This document shows, one piece after another, positions 51,848 to 64,000 of a stretch of 64,000 nucleotides of DNA (positions within the stretch are counted from its first letter, which is position 1; each line of letters begins with the position of its first letter). Made by a program: the position numbers and the translations under genes. Source of the stretch: Platycnemis pennipes (taxonomy: Eukaryota; Arthropoda; Insecta; Odonata; Platycnemididae); the NCBI GenBank assembly GCA_933228895.1, contig OW121852.1:124739544-124803543 (forward strand). Reading direction: 5' to 3'. The notes under the pieces were generated by a model that saw only the letters and a list, made by a program, of their open reading frames with translations, ran no database searches and had not been told where the DNA came from.

Positions 51848-54728
51848 TTATCAGGCTTCCACTCAAACTTGAATTTTTTCATCTGAATTCATTTCTTCCC
51901 CTGTGTTTTAGCTAAAATTGACAATTTCGCCAATCTGAAGTTCAGTTCACCATAATTTATGCAAAACATTCTAGCAAAATAAAAAAATCCACCTATCAGA
52001 CTTCCACTCACACTTGAATTTTTTCATCTGAATTCATTTCTCCCGCAGTTTTTTAGTTAATATTAACCATTTCACTTGTCTGCAGTTCAGTTCACCAAAA
52101 TTTATGCAAAACATCCTAGCAATATAAAAAAATCCACTTATCAGGCTTCCACTCAAACTTTACTTTTTTCATCTGAATACATTAATCCTGGTTTTTTTAA
52201 CTAAAATTAACCATTTCGTCCGTTTGCAGCTCAGTTCACCAAAATTTATGCAAAACATCCAAGCAAAATAAAAATATCCACATCTCAAGCTTCCACTCAA
52301 ACTTGAATTTTTTCATCTGAATTCATTTCTCCCGCTGTTTTTTAGCTAAAATTAACCATTTCGCACATCTGCAGTTCAGTCACCAAAATTTATGCAAAAC
52401 ATCCTAGCAAAATAAAAATATCCATATCTCAGGCTTCCACTCAAACTTTACTTTTTTCATCTGAATTCATTTCTCCCGCTGTTTTTTAGCTAAAATTAAC
52501 CATTTCGCCCGTCTGCAGTTCAGTTCACCAAAATTTATTCAAAACATCCTAGCAAAATAAAAAAATCCACTTATCAGACTTCCACTCACACTTGAATTTT
52601 TTCATCTGAATTCATTTCTCCCGCAGTTTTTTAGCTAAAATTAACTATTTCACTTGTCTGCAGTTCAGTTCACCAAAATTTATGCAAAACATCCTAGCAA
52701 AATAAAAAAATCCACTTATCAGGCTTCCACTCAAACTTGAATTTTTTCATCTGAATTCATTTCTTCCGCTGTTTTTTAACTAAAATTGACAATTTGCCCG
52801 TCTGAAGCTAAATTCACCAAAATTTATGCAAAACATCCTAGCAAAATAAAAATCTCCACTTTTCAGGCTTCCACTCAAACTTGAATTTTTTCATCTGATT
52901 CATTTCTCCCGCTGTCTTTTAGCTAAAATTAACCATTTCGCCTGTCTGCAGTTCAGTTCACCAAAATTTATACAAAACATCCTAGCAAAATAAAATAATC
53001 CACTTATCAGGCTTCCACTCAAACTTGAATTTTTTCATCTGAATTCATTTCTTCCGCTGTTTTTTAACTAAAATTAATCATTTTGTCCGTCTGAGTCTGA
53101 TTTCACAAATATTTATGCAAAACATCCTAGCAAAATAAAAAAATCCACTTATCAGACTTCCACTCAAACTTGAATTTTTTCATCGGAATTCATTTCTCCC
53201 GCAGTTTTTTAGCTAAAATTAGGCATTTCACTTGTCTGCAGTTCAGTTCACCAAAATGTATGCAAAACATCCTAGCAAAATAAAAATCTCCACTTTTCAG
53301 GCTTCCACTCAAATATTAATTTTTTCATCTGAATTCTTTTCTGCCGCTATTTTTTAACTAAAATTAACCATTTTGTACGTCGGCAGCTTAGTTCACAAAA
53401 TTTTATGCAAAACATCCAAGCAAAATAAAAAAATCCACTTCTCAGGCTTCCACTTAAACTTGAATTTTTTCATCTGAATTCATTCCTTCCATTGTTTTAT
53501 AGCTAAAATTAACCATTTCGCCCGTCTGCAGTTCAGTTCACCAAAATTTATGCAACACATCCTAGCAAAATAAAAAGATCCACTTTTCAGGCTTCCACTC
53601 AAACTTGAATTTTTTCATCTGAATTCATTTCTCCCGCTGTTTTTTAGCTAAATTTAATCATTTCGCCCGTCTGCAGTTCAGTTCACCAAAATTTATGCAG
53701 AACATCCTAGCAAAATAAAAAAATCCACTTATCAGACTTCCACTCAAACTTGAATTTTTTCATCTGAATTCATTTCTCCCGCAGTTTTTTAGCTAAAATT
53801 AACCATATCACTTGTCTGCAGTTCACTTCACTAAAATTTATGCAAAACATCCTAGCAAAATAAAAAAATCCACTTCTCAGGCTTCCACTCAAACTTGAAT
53901 TTTTTACCTGAATTCATTTCTTCCGCTGTTTTTTCACAAAAATTGACAATTCCGTCTGAAGCTAAATTCACCAAAATTTATGCAAAACATCCTAGCAAAA
54001 AAAAATCTCCACTTTTCATGCTTCCACTCAAACTTGAATTTTTTCATCTGATTCATTTCTCCCGGTGTTTTTTAGCTAAAATTAACCATTTCGCCTGTCT
54101 GCAGTTCAGTTCACCAAAATTTATGCAAAACATCCTAGCAAAATAAAAATCTCCACTTTTCAGGCTTCCACTCAAACTTGAACTTTTTCATCTGAATTTA
54201 TTTCTCCCGCTGTTTTTTAGCTAAAATTAACCATTTAACTTGTCTGCAGTTCAGTTCACTAAAATTTATGCAAAACATCCTAGCAAAATAAAAAAATCCA
54301 CTTATCAGGCTTCCACTCAAACTTGAATTTTTTCATCTGAATTCATTTCTTCCGCTGTTTTTTAACTAAAATTGACAATTTGCCCGTCTGAAGCTAAATT
54401 CACCAAAATTTATGCAAAATATCCTAGCAAAAGAAAAATCTCCACTTTTCAGGCTTCCACTCAAAATTGAATTTTTTCTTCTGAATTCATTTCTCACGCT
54501 GTTTTTTAGCTAAAATTCACCATTTCGCCCGTCTGCAGTACAGATCACCAAAATTTATGCAAAACATCCTAGCAAAATTAAAAAATCTACTACTCAGGCT
54601 TCCACTCAAACTTTACTTTTTCATCTGAATACATTTATCCTGGTTTTTTTAACTAAAATTAACCATTTCGTCCGTTTGCAGCTCAGTTCACCAAAATTTA
54701 TGCAAAACAGCCAAGCAAAATAAAAATA
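51848..54728 (+). repeat. Family D higher-order repeat D4 (up to the E junction)
   Basis: Fourth D copy, matching D1 at offset 12,567, without the D2 duplication or the D3 deletion. D-type sequence in fact continues to about 55720; I place the border at 54729 because the shared D/E part starts the repeating E unit there. Near 53555 it has AGCAAAATAAAAAG. Confidence 0.87.
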
Positions 54729-54759
54729 TCCACATCTCAAGCTTCCACTCAAACTTGAA

Positions 54760-55335
54760 TTTTTTCATCGGAATTCATTTCTCCCGCTATTATTTAACAA
54801 AAATTGACCATTTCGCCTGTCTTCAGCTAAGTTCACCAAAATGTTTGCAAAGCATCTAAGCAAAATAAAAATATCCACATCTCAGGCTTTCTCAGAAATT
54901 AAATTTTTTTAAGTAAATTCATTTCTTCCGCTTTTCTTTAGCGATAATTGACCATTTCGTCGGCCTGCAGTTTAATTCACCAAAATTTATGCAAAACTTC
55001 CTAGCAAATTAAAAATATTAACATCTTTAGTTTCCATTCAAACCTGACTTTTTTCTTTCTGAATTCATTTCTCCCGATGTTTTTCAACTAAAATTCACCA
55101 TTTCGTCAGTCTGAAGCCCAATTCACCAAAATTTATGCATATTCTTCTAGCAAAATAAAAATATCCACATCTCAAGCTTCCACTCAAACTTTACTTTTTT
55201 CATCTGAATACATTTCTCCTGGTTTTTTTTAACTAAAATTAACCATTTCGTCAGTATGCAGCTCAGTTCACGAAAATTTATGCAAAACATCTTACCGAAA
55301 TAAAAATATCCACTTTTAAGGCTTCCACTCAAATA
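54760..55335 (+). repeat. Diverged-monomer module, short form (D4/E1)
   Basis: Short form of the D/E lineage (GCATCTAAGC, CTCAGAAATT), 3,901 bp after the D3 copy. It forms the D-derived start of unit E1. Confidence 0.87.
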
Positions 55336-56860
55336 TTAATTTTTTCATCTGAATTCTTTTCTGCCGCTATTTTTTAACTAAAATTAACCATTTTGTACGT
55401 CGGCAGCTCAGTTCACAAAATTTTATGCAAAACATCCAAGCAAAATAAAAAAATCCACTTCTCAGGCTTCCACTTAAACTTGAATTTTTTCATCTGAATT
55501 CATTCCTTCCATTGTTTTATAGCTAAAATTAACCATTTCGCCCGTCTGCAGTTCAGTTCACCAAAATTTATGCAACACATCCTAGCAAAATAAAAAGATC
55601 CACTTTTCAGGCTTCCACTCAAACTTGAATTTTTTCATCTGAATTCATTTCTCCCGCTGTTTTTTAGCTAAATTTAATCATTTCGCCCGTCTGCAGTTCA
55701 GTTCACCAAAATTTATTCAAAACATCCTAGCAAAATAAAAAAATCCACTTATCAGACTTCCACTCACACTTGAATTTTTTCATCTGAATTCATTTCTGCC
55801 GCAGTTTTTTAGCTAAAATTAACTATTTCACTTGTCTGCAGTTCAGTTCACCAAAATTTATGCAAAACATCCGAGCAAAATAAAAAAATCCACTTATCCG
55901 GCTTCCACCCAAACTTGAATTTTTACATCTGAATTCATTACTTCCGCTATTTTTTAACTAAAATTGACAATTTGCCCGTCTGAAGCTAAATTCACCAAAA
56001 TTTATGCAAAACATCCTTGCAAAATAAAAATCTCCACTTTTCAGGCTTCCACTCAAACTTGAATTTTTTCATCTAAATTCATTTCTCCAGCTGTTTTTTA
56101 GCTAAAATTAACCATAACGCCCGGCTGCAGCTCAGTTCACCAAACTTTATGCAAAACATCATAGAATAATAAAATAATCCACTTATCAGGCTTCCACTCA
56201 AACTTGAATTTTTTCATCTGAATTCATTTCTTCCGCTGTGTTTTAACTAAAATTGACAATTTCGCACGTCTGAAGCTCAGTTCACCAAAATTTATGCAAA
56301 ACATCATAGAATAATAAAATAATCCACTTATCAGGCTTCTACTCAAACTTGATTTTTTTCGTCTGAATTCATTTCTCCCGCCGATTTTTAGCTAAAATTG
56401 ACAATTTCGCCCGTCTGCATTTCACTTCACCAATATTTTTCAAAACATCCTAGCAAAATAAAAAAATCCACTTATCAGACTTCCACTCACACTTGAATTT
56501 TTTCGTCTGAATTCATTTCTCCCGCAGTTTTTTAGTTAATATTAACCATTTCACTTGTCTGCATTTCAGTTCATAAAAAAATTTATGCAAAACATCCTAG
56601 CAATATAAAAAAATCCACTTATCAGGCTTCCACTCAAACTTGATTTTTTTCGTCTGAATTCATTTCTCCCGCTGTTTTTTAGCTAAAATTAACCATTTCG
56701 CCCGTCTGCAGTTCAGTTCCTCAAAATTTATACAAAACATCCTAGCAAAATAAAAAAATCCACTTATCAGACTTCCACTCACACTTGAATTTTTTCATCT
56801 GAATTCATTTCTCCCGCAGTTTTTTAGCTAAAATTAACTATTTCACTTGTCTGCAGTTCA

Positions 56861-57150
56861 GTTCACCAAAATTTATTCAAAACATCCTTGAAAAATAAAA
56901 AAATCCACTTATCAGGCTTCCACCCAAACTTGAATTTTTTCATCTGAATTCATTTCTCCCGCTGTTTTTTAGCTAAAATTAACCATTTCGCCCGTCTGCA
57001 GTTCAGTTCACCAAAATTTATTCAAAACATCCTTGAAAAATAAAAAAATCCACTTATCAGGCTTCCACCCAAACTTGAATTTTTTCATCTGAATTCATTT
57101 CTTCCGCTGTTTTTTAACTAAAATTGACAATTTGCCCGTCTGAAGCTAAA
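56861..57150 (+). repeat. Adjacent near-duplicate monomers with CATCCTTGAAAAAT
   Basis: Two consecutive monomers share the otherwise rare CATCCTTGAAAAATAAAA start and CTTCCACCCAAAC (starts near 56884 and 57029), one of the smallest tandem duplications visible. The pair recurs in E2 near 61088 and 61233; a single related monomer is at about 24920. Confidence 0.78.
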
Positions 57151-57900
57151 TTCACCAAAATTTATGCAAAACATCCTAGCAAAATAAAAATCTCCACTTT
57201 TCAGGCTTCCACTCAAACTTGAATTTTTTCATCTGAATTCATTTCCCCAGCTGATTTTTAGCTAAAATTAACTATTTCACTTGTCTGCAGTTCAGTTCAC
57301 CAAAATTTATGCAAAACATCCAAGCAAAATAAAAAAAAACCACTTATCAGGCTTCCACTCAAACTTGAATTTTTTCATCTGAATTCATTTCTCCCGCAGT
57401 TTTTTAGCTAAAATTAACTATTTCACTTGTCTGCAGTTAAGTTCACCAAAATTTATGCAAAACATCCTAGCTAAATAAAAAAATCCACTTATCAGGCTTC
57501 CACCCAAACTTGAATTTTTTCATCTGAATTCATTTCTTCCGCTGTTTTTTAACTAAAATTGACAATTTGCCCGTCTGAAGCTAAATTCACCAAAATTTAT
57601 GCAAAACATCCTAGCAAAATAAAAATCTCCACTTTTCAGGCTTCCACTCAAACTTGAATTTTTTCATCTGAATTCATTTCTCCAGCTGTTTTTTAGCTAA
57701 AATTAACCATAACGCCCGGCTGCAGCTCAGTTCACCAAAATTTATGCAAAACATCATAGAATAATAAAATAATCCACTTATCAGTCTTCAACTCAAACTT
57801 GAATTTTTTCATCTGAATTCATTTCTTCCGCTGTGTTTTAACTAAAATTGACAATTTCGCACGTCTGAAGCTCAGTTCACCAAAATTTATGCAAAACATC

Positions 57901-58480
57901 ATAGAATAATAAAATAATCCACTTATCAGGCTTCTACTCAAACTTGATTTTTTTCGTCTGAATTCATTTCTCCCGCCGATTTTTAGCTAAAATTGACAAT
58001 TTCGCCCGTCTGCATTTCAGTTCACCAAAATTTTTCAAAACATCCTAGCAAAATAAAAAAATCCACTTATCAGACTTCCACTCGCACTTGAATTTTTTCA
58101 TCTGAATTCATTTCTCCCGCAGTTTTTTAGTTAATATTAACCATTTCACTTCTCTGCATTTCAGTTCACAAAAAATTTATGCAAAACATCCTAGCAATAT
58201 AAAAAAATCCACTTATCAGGCTTCCACTCAAACTTGATTTTTTTCGTCTGAATTCATTTCTCCCGCCGATTTTTAGCTAAAATTGACAATTTCGCCAATC
58301 TGAAGTTCAGTTCACCATAATTTATGCAAAACATTCTAGCAAAATAAAAAAATCCACATCTCAAGCTTCAACTCAAACTTGAATTTTTTCATCTGAATTC
58401 ATGTCTCCCGCAGTTTTTTAGTTAAAATTAACCATTTCACTTGTCTGCAGTTCAGTTCACCAAAATTTATGCAAAACATC
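57901..58480 (+). repeat. 4-monomer tandem duplication inside E1, copy 1
   Basis: ATAGAATAATAAAATAATCC at 57901 recurs at 58481, offset 580 bp. The four monomers are TTCTACTC / CCGCCGATTTTTAGC / GCATTTCAG, then CACTCGCAC / GTTAATATT, then a second CCGCCGATTTTTAGC with CCAATCTGAAG, then CATGTCTCCCGCAG. The second copy follows at 58481-58932 and is cut by the E2 junction. The same structure recurs in E2 at +4,204. Confidence 0.82.
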
Positions 58481-58932
58481 ATAGAATAATAAAATAATCC
58501 ACTTATCAGGCTTCTACTCAAACTTGATTTTTTTCGTCTGAATTCATTTCTCCCGCCGATTTTTAGCTAAAATTGACAATTTCGCCCGTCTGCATTTCAG
58601 TCCACCAAAATTTTTCAAAACATCCTAGCAAAATAAAAAAATCCACTTATCAGACTTCCACTCGCACTTGAATTTTTTCATCTGAATTCATTTCTCCCGC
58701 AGTTTTTTAGTTAATATTAACCATTTCACTTGTCTGCATTTCAGTTCACAAAAAATTTATGCAAAACATCCTAGCAAAATAAAAAAATCCACTTATCAGG
58801 CTTCCACTCAAACTTGATTTTTTTCGTCTGAATTCATTTCTCCCGCCGATTTTTAGCTAAAATTGACAATTTCGCCAATCTGAAGTTCAGTTCACCATAA
58901 TTTATGCAAAACATTCTAGCAAAATAAAAAAA

Positions 58933-61900
58933 TCCACATCTCAAGCTTCCACTCAAACTTGAATTTTTTCATCGGAATTCATTTCTCCCGCTATTATTTA
59001 ACAAAAATTGACCATTTCGCCTGTCTTCAGCTAAGTTCACCAAAATGTTTGCAAAGCATCTAAGCAAAATAAAAATATCCACATCTCAGGCTTTCTCAGA
59101 AATTAAATTTTTTTAAGTAAATTCATTTCTTCCGCTTTTCTTTAGCGATAATTGACCATTTCGTCGGCCTGCAGTTTAATTCACCAAAATTTATGCAAAA
59201 CTTCCTAGCAAATTAAAAATATTAACATCTTTAGTTTCCATTCAAACCTGACTTTTTTCTTTCTGAATTCATTTCTCCCGATGTTTTTCAACTAAAATTC
59301 ACCATTTCGTCAGTCTGAAGCCCAATTCACCAAAATTTATGCATATTCTTCTAGCAAAATAAAAATATCCACATCTCAAGCTTCCACTCAAACTTTACTT
59401 TTTTCATCTGAATACATTTCTCCTGGTTTTTTTTAACTAAAATTAACCATTTCGTCAGTATGCAGCTCAGTTCACGAAAATTTATGCAAAACATCTTACC
59501 GAAATAAAAATATCCACTTTTAAGGCTTCCACTCAAATATTAATTTTTTCATCTGAATTCTTTTCTGCCGCTATTTTTTAACTAAAATTAACCATTTTGT
59601 ACGTCGGCAGCTCAGTTCACAAAATTTTATGCAAAACATCCAAGCAAAATAAAAAAATCCACTTCTCAGGCTTCCACTTAAACTTGAATTTTTTCATCTG
59701 AATTCATTCCTTCCATTGTTTTATAGCTAAAATTAACCATTTCGCCCGTCTGCAGTTCAGTTCACCAAAATTTATGCAACACATCCTAGCAAAATAAAAA
59801 GATCCACTTTTCAGGCTTCCACTCAAACTTGAATTTTTTCATCTGAATTCATTTCTCCCGCTGTTTTTTAGCTAAATTTAATCATTTCGCCCGTCTGCAG
59901 TTCAGTTCACCAAAATTTATTCAAAACATCCTAGCAAAATAAAAAAATCCACTTATCAGACTTCCACTCACACTTGAATTTTTTCATCTGAATTCATTTC
60001 TGCCGCAGTTTTTTAGCTAAAATTAACTATTTCACTTGTCTGCAGTTCAGTTCACCAAAATTTATGCAAAACATCCGAGCAAAATAAAAAAATCCACTTA
60101 TCCGGCTTCCACCCAAACTTGAATTTTTACATCTGAATTCATTACTTCCGCTATTTTTTAACTAAAATTGACAATTTGCCCGTCTGAAGCTAAATTCACC
60201 AAAATTTATGCAAAACATCCTTGCAAAATAAAAATCTCCACTTTTCAGGCTTCCACTCAAACTTGAATTTTTTCATCTAAATTCATTTCTCCAGCTGTTT
60301 TTTAGCTAAAATTAACCATAACGCCCGGCTGCAGCTCAGTTCACCAAACTTTATGCAAAACATCATAGAATAATAAAATAATCCACTTATCAGGCTTCCA
60401 CTCAAACTTGAATTTTTTCATCTGAATTCATTTCTTCCGCTGTGTTTTAACTAAAATTGACAATTTCGCACGTCTGAAGCTCAGTTCACCAAAATTTATG
60501 CAAAACATCATAGAATAATAAAATAATCCACTTATCAGGCTTCTACTCAAACTTGATTTTTTTCGTCTGAATTCATTTCTCCCGCCGATTTTTAGCTAAA
60601 ATTGACAATTTCGCCCGTCTGCATTTCACTTCACCAATATTTTTCAAAACATCCTAGCAAAATAAAAAAATCCACTTATCAGACTTCCACTCACACTTGA
60701 ATTTTTTCGTCTGAATTCATTTCTCCCGCAGTTTTTTAGTTAATATTAACCATTTCACTTGTCTGCATTTCAGTTCATAAAAAAATTTATGCAAAACATC
60801 CTAGCAATATAAAAAAATCCACTTATCAGGCTTCCACTCAAACTTGATTTTTTTCGTCTGAATTCATTTCTCCCGCTGTTTTTTAGCTAAAATTAACCAT
60901 TTCGCCCGTCTGCAGTTCAGTTCCTCAAAATTTATACAAAACATCCTAGCAAAATAAAAAAATCCACTTATCAGACTTCCACTCACACTTGAATTTTTTC
61001 ATCTGAATTCATTTCTCCCGCAGTTTTTTAGCTAAAATTAACTATTTCACTTGTCTGCAGTTCAGTTCACCAAAATTTATTCAAAACATCCTTGAAAAAT
61101 AAAAAAATCCACTTATCAGGCTTCCACCCAAACTTGAATTTTTTCATCTGAATTCATTTCTCCCGCTGTTTTTTAGCTAAAATTAACCATTTCGCCCGTC
61201 TGCAGTTCAGTTCACCAAAATTTATTCAAAACATCCTTGAAAAATAAAAAAATCCACTTATCAGGCTTCCACCCAAACTTGAATTTTTTCATCTGAATTC
61301 ATTTCTTCCGCTGTTTTTTAACTAAAATTGACAATTTGCCCGTCTGAAGCTAAATTCACCAAAATTTATGCAAAACATCCTAGCAAAATAAAAATCTCCA
61401 CTTTTCAGGCTTCCACTCAAACTTGAATTTTTTCATCTGAATTCATTTCCCCAGCTGATTTTTAGCTAAAATTAACTATTTCACTTGTCTGCAGTTCAGT
61501 TCACCAAAATTTATGCAAAACATCCAAGCAAAATAAAAAAAAACCACTTATCAGGCTTCCACTCAAACTTGAATTTTTTCATCTGAATTCATTTCTCCCG
61601 CAGTTTTTTAGCTAAAATTAACTATTTCACTTGTCTGCAGTTAAGTTCACCAAAATTTATGCAAAACATCCTAGCTAAATAAAAAAATCCACTTATCAGG
61701 CTTCCACCCAAACTTGAATTTTTTCATCTGAATTCATTTCTTCCGCTGTTTTTTAACTAAAATTGACAATTTGCCCGTCTGAAGCTAAATTCACCAAAAT
61801 TTATGCAAAACATCCTAGCAAAATAAAAATCTCCACTTTTCAGGCTTCCACTCAAACTTGAATTTTTTCATCTGAATTCATTTCTCCAGCTGTTTTTTAG

Positions 61901-63136
61901 CTAAAATTAACCATAACGCCCGGCTGCAGCTCAGTTCACCAAAATTTATGCAAAACATCATAGAATAATAAAATAATCCACTTATCAGTCTTCAACTCAA
62001 ACTTGAATTTTTTCATCTGAATTCATTTCTTCCGCTGTGTTTTAACTAAAATTGACAATTTCGCACGTCTGAAGCTCAGTTCACCAAAATTTATGCAAAA
62101 CATCATAGAATAATAAAATAATCCACTTATCAGGCTTCTACTCAAACTTGATTTTTTTCGTCTGAATTCATTTCTCCCGCCGATTTTTAGCTAAAATTGA
62201 CAATTTCGCCCGTCTGCATTTCAGTTCACCAAAATTTTTCAAAACATCCTAGCAAAATAAAAAAATCCACTTATCAGACTTCCACTCGCACTTGAATTTT
62301 TTCATCTGAATTCATTTCTCCCGCAGTTTTTTAGTTAATATTAACCATTTCACTTCTCTGCATTTCAGTTCACAAAAAATTTATGCAAAACATCCTAGCA
62401 ATATAAAAAAATCCACTTATCAGGCTTCCACTCAAACTTGATTTTTTTCGTCTGAATTCATTTCTCCCGCCGATTTTTAGCTAAAATTGACAATTTCGCC
62501 AATCTGAAGTTCAGTTCACCATAATTTATGCAAAACATTCTAGCAAAATAAAAAAATCCACATCTCAAGCTTCAACTCAAACTTGAATTTTTTCATCTGA
62601 ATTCATGTCTCCCGCAGTTTTTTAGTTAAAATTAACCATTTCACTTGTCTGCAGTTCAGTTCACCAAAATTTATGCAAAACATCATAGAATAATAAAATA
62701 ATCCACTTATCAGGCTTCTACTCAAACTTGATTTTTTTCGTCTGAATTCATTTCTCCCGCCGATTTTTAGCTAAAATTGACAATTTCGCCCGTCTGCATT
62801 TCAGTCCACCAAAATTTTTCAAAACATCCTAGCAAAATAAAAAAATCCACTTATCAGACTTCCACTCGCACTTGAATTTTTTCATCTGAATTCATTTCTC
62901 CCGCAGTTTTTTAGTTAATATTAACCATTTCACTTGTCTGCATTTCAGTTCACAAAAAATTTATGCAAAACATCCTAGCAAAATAAAAAAATCCACTTAT
63001 CAGGCTTCCACTCAAACTTGATTTTTTTCGTCTGAATTCATTTCTCCCGCCGATTTTTAGCTAAAATTGACAATTTCGCCAATCTGAAGTTCAGTTCACC
63101 ATAATTTATGCAAAACATTCTAGCAAAATAAAAAAA
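58933..63136 (+). repeat. Family E higher-order repeat E2 (29 monomers, 4,204 bp)
   Basis: Tandem copy of E1. I found no substitution between E1 and E2 in the stretches compared by eye, even in private markers such as TCAGTCTTCAACTC and CACTTCTCTGCATTTC. This makes it the most recent-looking duplication in the window. Confidence 0.92.
58965..59540 (+). repeat. Diverged-monomer module, short form (E2)
   Basis: Copy at offset 4,204 from the E1 module. This is the last occurrence in the window. Confidence 0.87.
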
Positions 63137-64000
63137 TCCACATCTCAAGCTTCCACTCAAACTTGAATTTTTTCATCTGAATTCATGTCTCCCGCAGTTT
63201 TTTAGTTAAAATTAACCATTTCACTTGTCTGCAGTTCAGTTCACCAAAATTTATGCAAAACTTCATAGAATAATAAAATAATCCACTTATCAGGCTTCCA
63301 CTCAAACTTGAATTTTTTCATCTGAATTCATTTCTTCCCCTGTGTTTTAGCTAAAATTGACAATTTCGCCAATCTGAAGTTCAGTTCACCATAATTTATG
63401 CAAAACATTCTAGCAAAATAAAAAAATCCACCTATCAGACTTCCACTCACACTTGAATTTTTTCATCTGAATTCATTTCTCCCGCAGTTTTTTAGTTAAT
63501 ATTAACCATTTCACTTGTCTGCAGTTCAGTTCACCAAAATTTATGCAAAACATCCTAGCAATATAAAAAAATCCACTTATCAGGCTTCCACTCAAACTTT
63601 ACTTTTTTCATCTGAATACATTAATCCTGGTTTTTTTAACTAAAATTAACCATTTCGTCCGTTTGCAGCTCAGTTCACCAAAATTTATGCAAAACATCCA
63701 AGCAAAATAAAAATATCCACATCTCAAGCTTCCACTCAAACTTGAATTTTTTCATCTGAATTCATTTCTCCCGCTGTTTTTTAGCTAAAATTAACCATTT
63801 CGCACATCTGCAGTTCAGTCACCAAAATTTATGCAAAACATCCTAGCAAAATAAAAATATCCATATCTCAGGCTTCCACTCAAACTTTACTTTTTTCATC
63901 TGAATTCATTTCTCCCGCTGTTTTTTAGCTAAAATTAACCATTTCGCCCGTCTGCAGTTCAGTTCACCAAAATTTATTCAAAACATCCTAGCAAAATAAA
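63137..64000 (+). repeat. Return to the D array: E tail and start of D5
   Basis: From 63137 the sequence matches 39131-39994 at offset 24,006: first the CATGTCTCCCGCAG monomer, then the D-unit start marker CCCCTGTG at 63337. A new D unit therefore begins at about 63287 and is cut by the window edge. One difference is CAAAACTTCATAG near 63260, where the earlier copy reads CAAAACATCATAG. Confidence 0.88.

Larger units (their letters stand above)
54729..58932 (+). repeat. Family E higher-order repeat E1 (29 monomers, 4,204 bp)
   Basis: TCCACATCTCAAGC at 54729, 58933 and 63137 gives two exact steps of 4,204 bp. The first kilobase is the D unit's terminal part with the short diverged module. The rest is a different monomer set (TTATCCGGCTTCC, TTTCCCCAGCTG, CCTTGAAAAATAAA, CCGCCGATTTTTAGC, CACTCGCAC, CATGTCTCCC) that also occurs in part at 32700-34140 and 38211-39280. 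Inside it, ATAGAATAAT at 57901 and 58481 marks a 4-monomer (580 bp) duplication. Confidence 0.92.
1..64000 (+). repeat. Satellite array of ~145-bp monomers filling the whole window
   Basis: Every line of the window is a variant of one monomer, which I number from the ATCCTAGCAAAAT motif. Successive starts at 1, 146, 292, 583 and 728 give a period of 145-146 bp. All monomers have the same orientation and there is no spacer or unrelated insert. Monomers differ by scattered substitutions and 1-3 base indels, mostly in the A/T runs. The repeat contains a C-rich segment (TCTCCCGC), TTTCGCCCGTCTGCAG, and several A or T runs of 4-7 bases. Nothing in it looks protein-coding: 145 is not a multiple of three, so the frame shifts at every monomer and stops are met quickly. 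A centromeric or heterochromatic role is inferred from arrangement only. Confidence 0.98.

Noticed and set aside
53895..54146. Open frame of 83 codons on the plus strand, the longest in the window
   Set aside because: It is satellite sequence read through; the frame spans parts of two monomers and its translation contains the repeat itself. No start context, domain or unique sequence supports a gene.
59351..59536. A 61-codon minus-strand frame that recurs identically at 29269, 42580, 48069, 51246, 55147 and 59351, with a near-identical copy at 22320
   Set aside because: Conservation reflects block duplication of the diverged module, not selection on a protein: the DNA around it is equally conserved, and the frame is just the reverse strand of two monomers.
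1..64000. CRISPR-like array, because of the regular spacing of repeats
   Set aside because: There are no unique spacers between repeats: the whole 145-bp period is conserved, and no cas gene is present.

Overview
The window is satellite DNA from end to end. A single AT-rich monomer of about 145 bp (144-146 bp; about 34% G+C in the reference copy at 583-727) is repeated head to tail, in one orientation, roughly 440 times (64,000 divided by 145). I see no gene, RNA gene, transposon, CRISPR array or unique sequence, and no inversion. The longest open frames are about 60-83 codons; they are the repeat read through in translation and recur wherever the same repeat block recurs. The scale, the hierarchical structure and the absence of genes point to a nuclear eukaryotic genome, at a centromeric, pericentromeric or other heterochromatic satellite block. 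I do not recognise the monomer family and cannot name the organism from this window.

The monomers are not interchangeable. Diagnostic variants (for example TATCCACTTTTCAGG, TCCACTTATCAGAC, TCCACATCTCAAG or TCTCCACTTTTCAGG near the monomer start; AGCTA or AACTA in the middle; CTGCAG, CTGAAG or GCATTTCAG near the end) follow each other in fixed order and recur as long blocks, i.e. higher-order repeats (HORs). Layout: (I) 1-8460, a 22-monomer block of 3,191 bp in two copies, the second carrying three extra monomers. (II) 8461-21206, a giant unit of about 48 monomers (6,954 bp) followed by a 40-monomer copy (5,792 bp); the difference of 1,162 bp is exactly one internal 8-monomer tandem duplication. 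(III) 21207-38210, mosaics of unit II with a new set of monomers, recurring at spacings of 6.8-9.0 kb, with a 7-monomer tandem duplication inside. (IV) 38211-39280, a short stretch of the monomer order found in family E. (V) 39281-54728, four tandem copies of a 27-monomer, 3.9-kb unit (D1-D4) that differ by an 11-monomer duplication (D2) and a 5-monomer deletion (D3). (VI) 54729-63136, two tandem copies of a 29-monomer, 4,204-bp unit (E1, E2). (VII) 63137-64000, return to the sequence of 39131-39994, so a D array restarts at the right edge.

A module of unusually diverged monomers sits inside each large unit from 10.1 kb rightwards. It exists in a long form (units A and B) and a form shortened by about 575 bp (all later copies), and so works as a marker for ordering the rearrangements. 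All copy-number changes involve whole monomers and keep the register, which fits unequal crossing-over or replication slippage between homologous monomers. Each typical monomer carries two short dyad symmetries but no recognisable CENP-B box. Block boundaries are accurate to about one monomer or better where an offset is quoted; monomer counts are spacing divided by 145.
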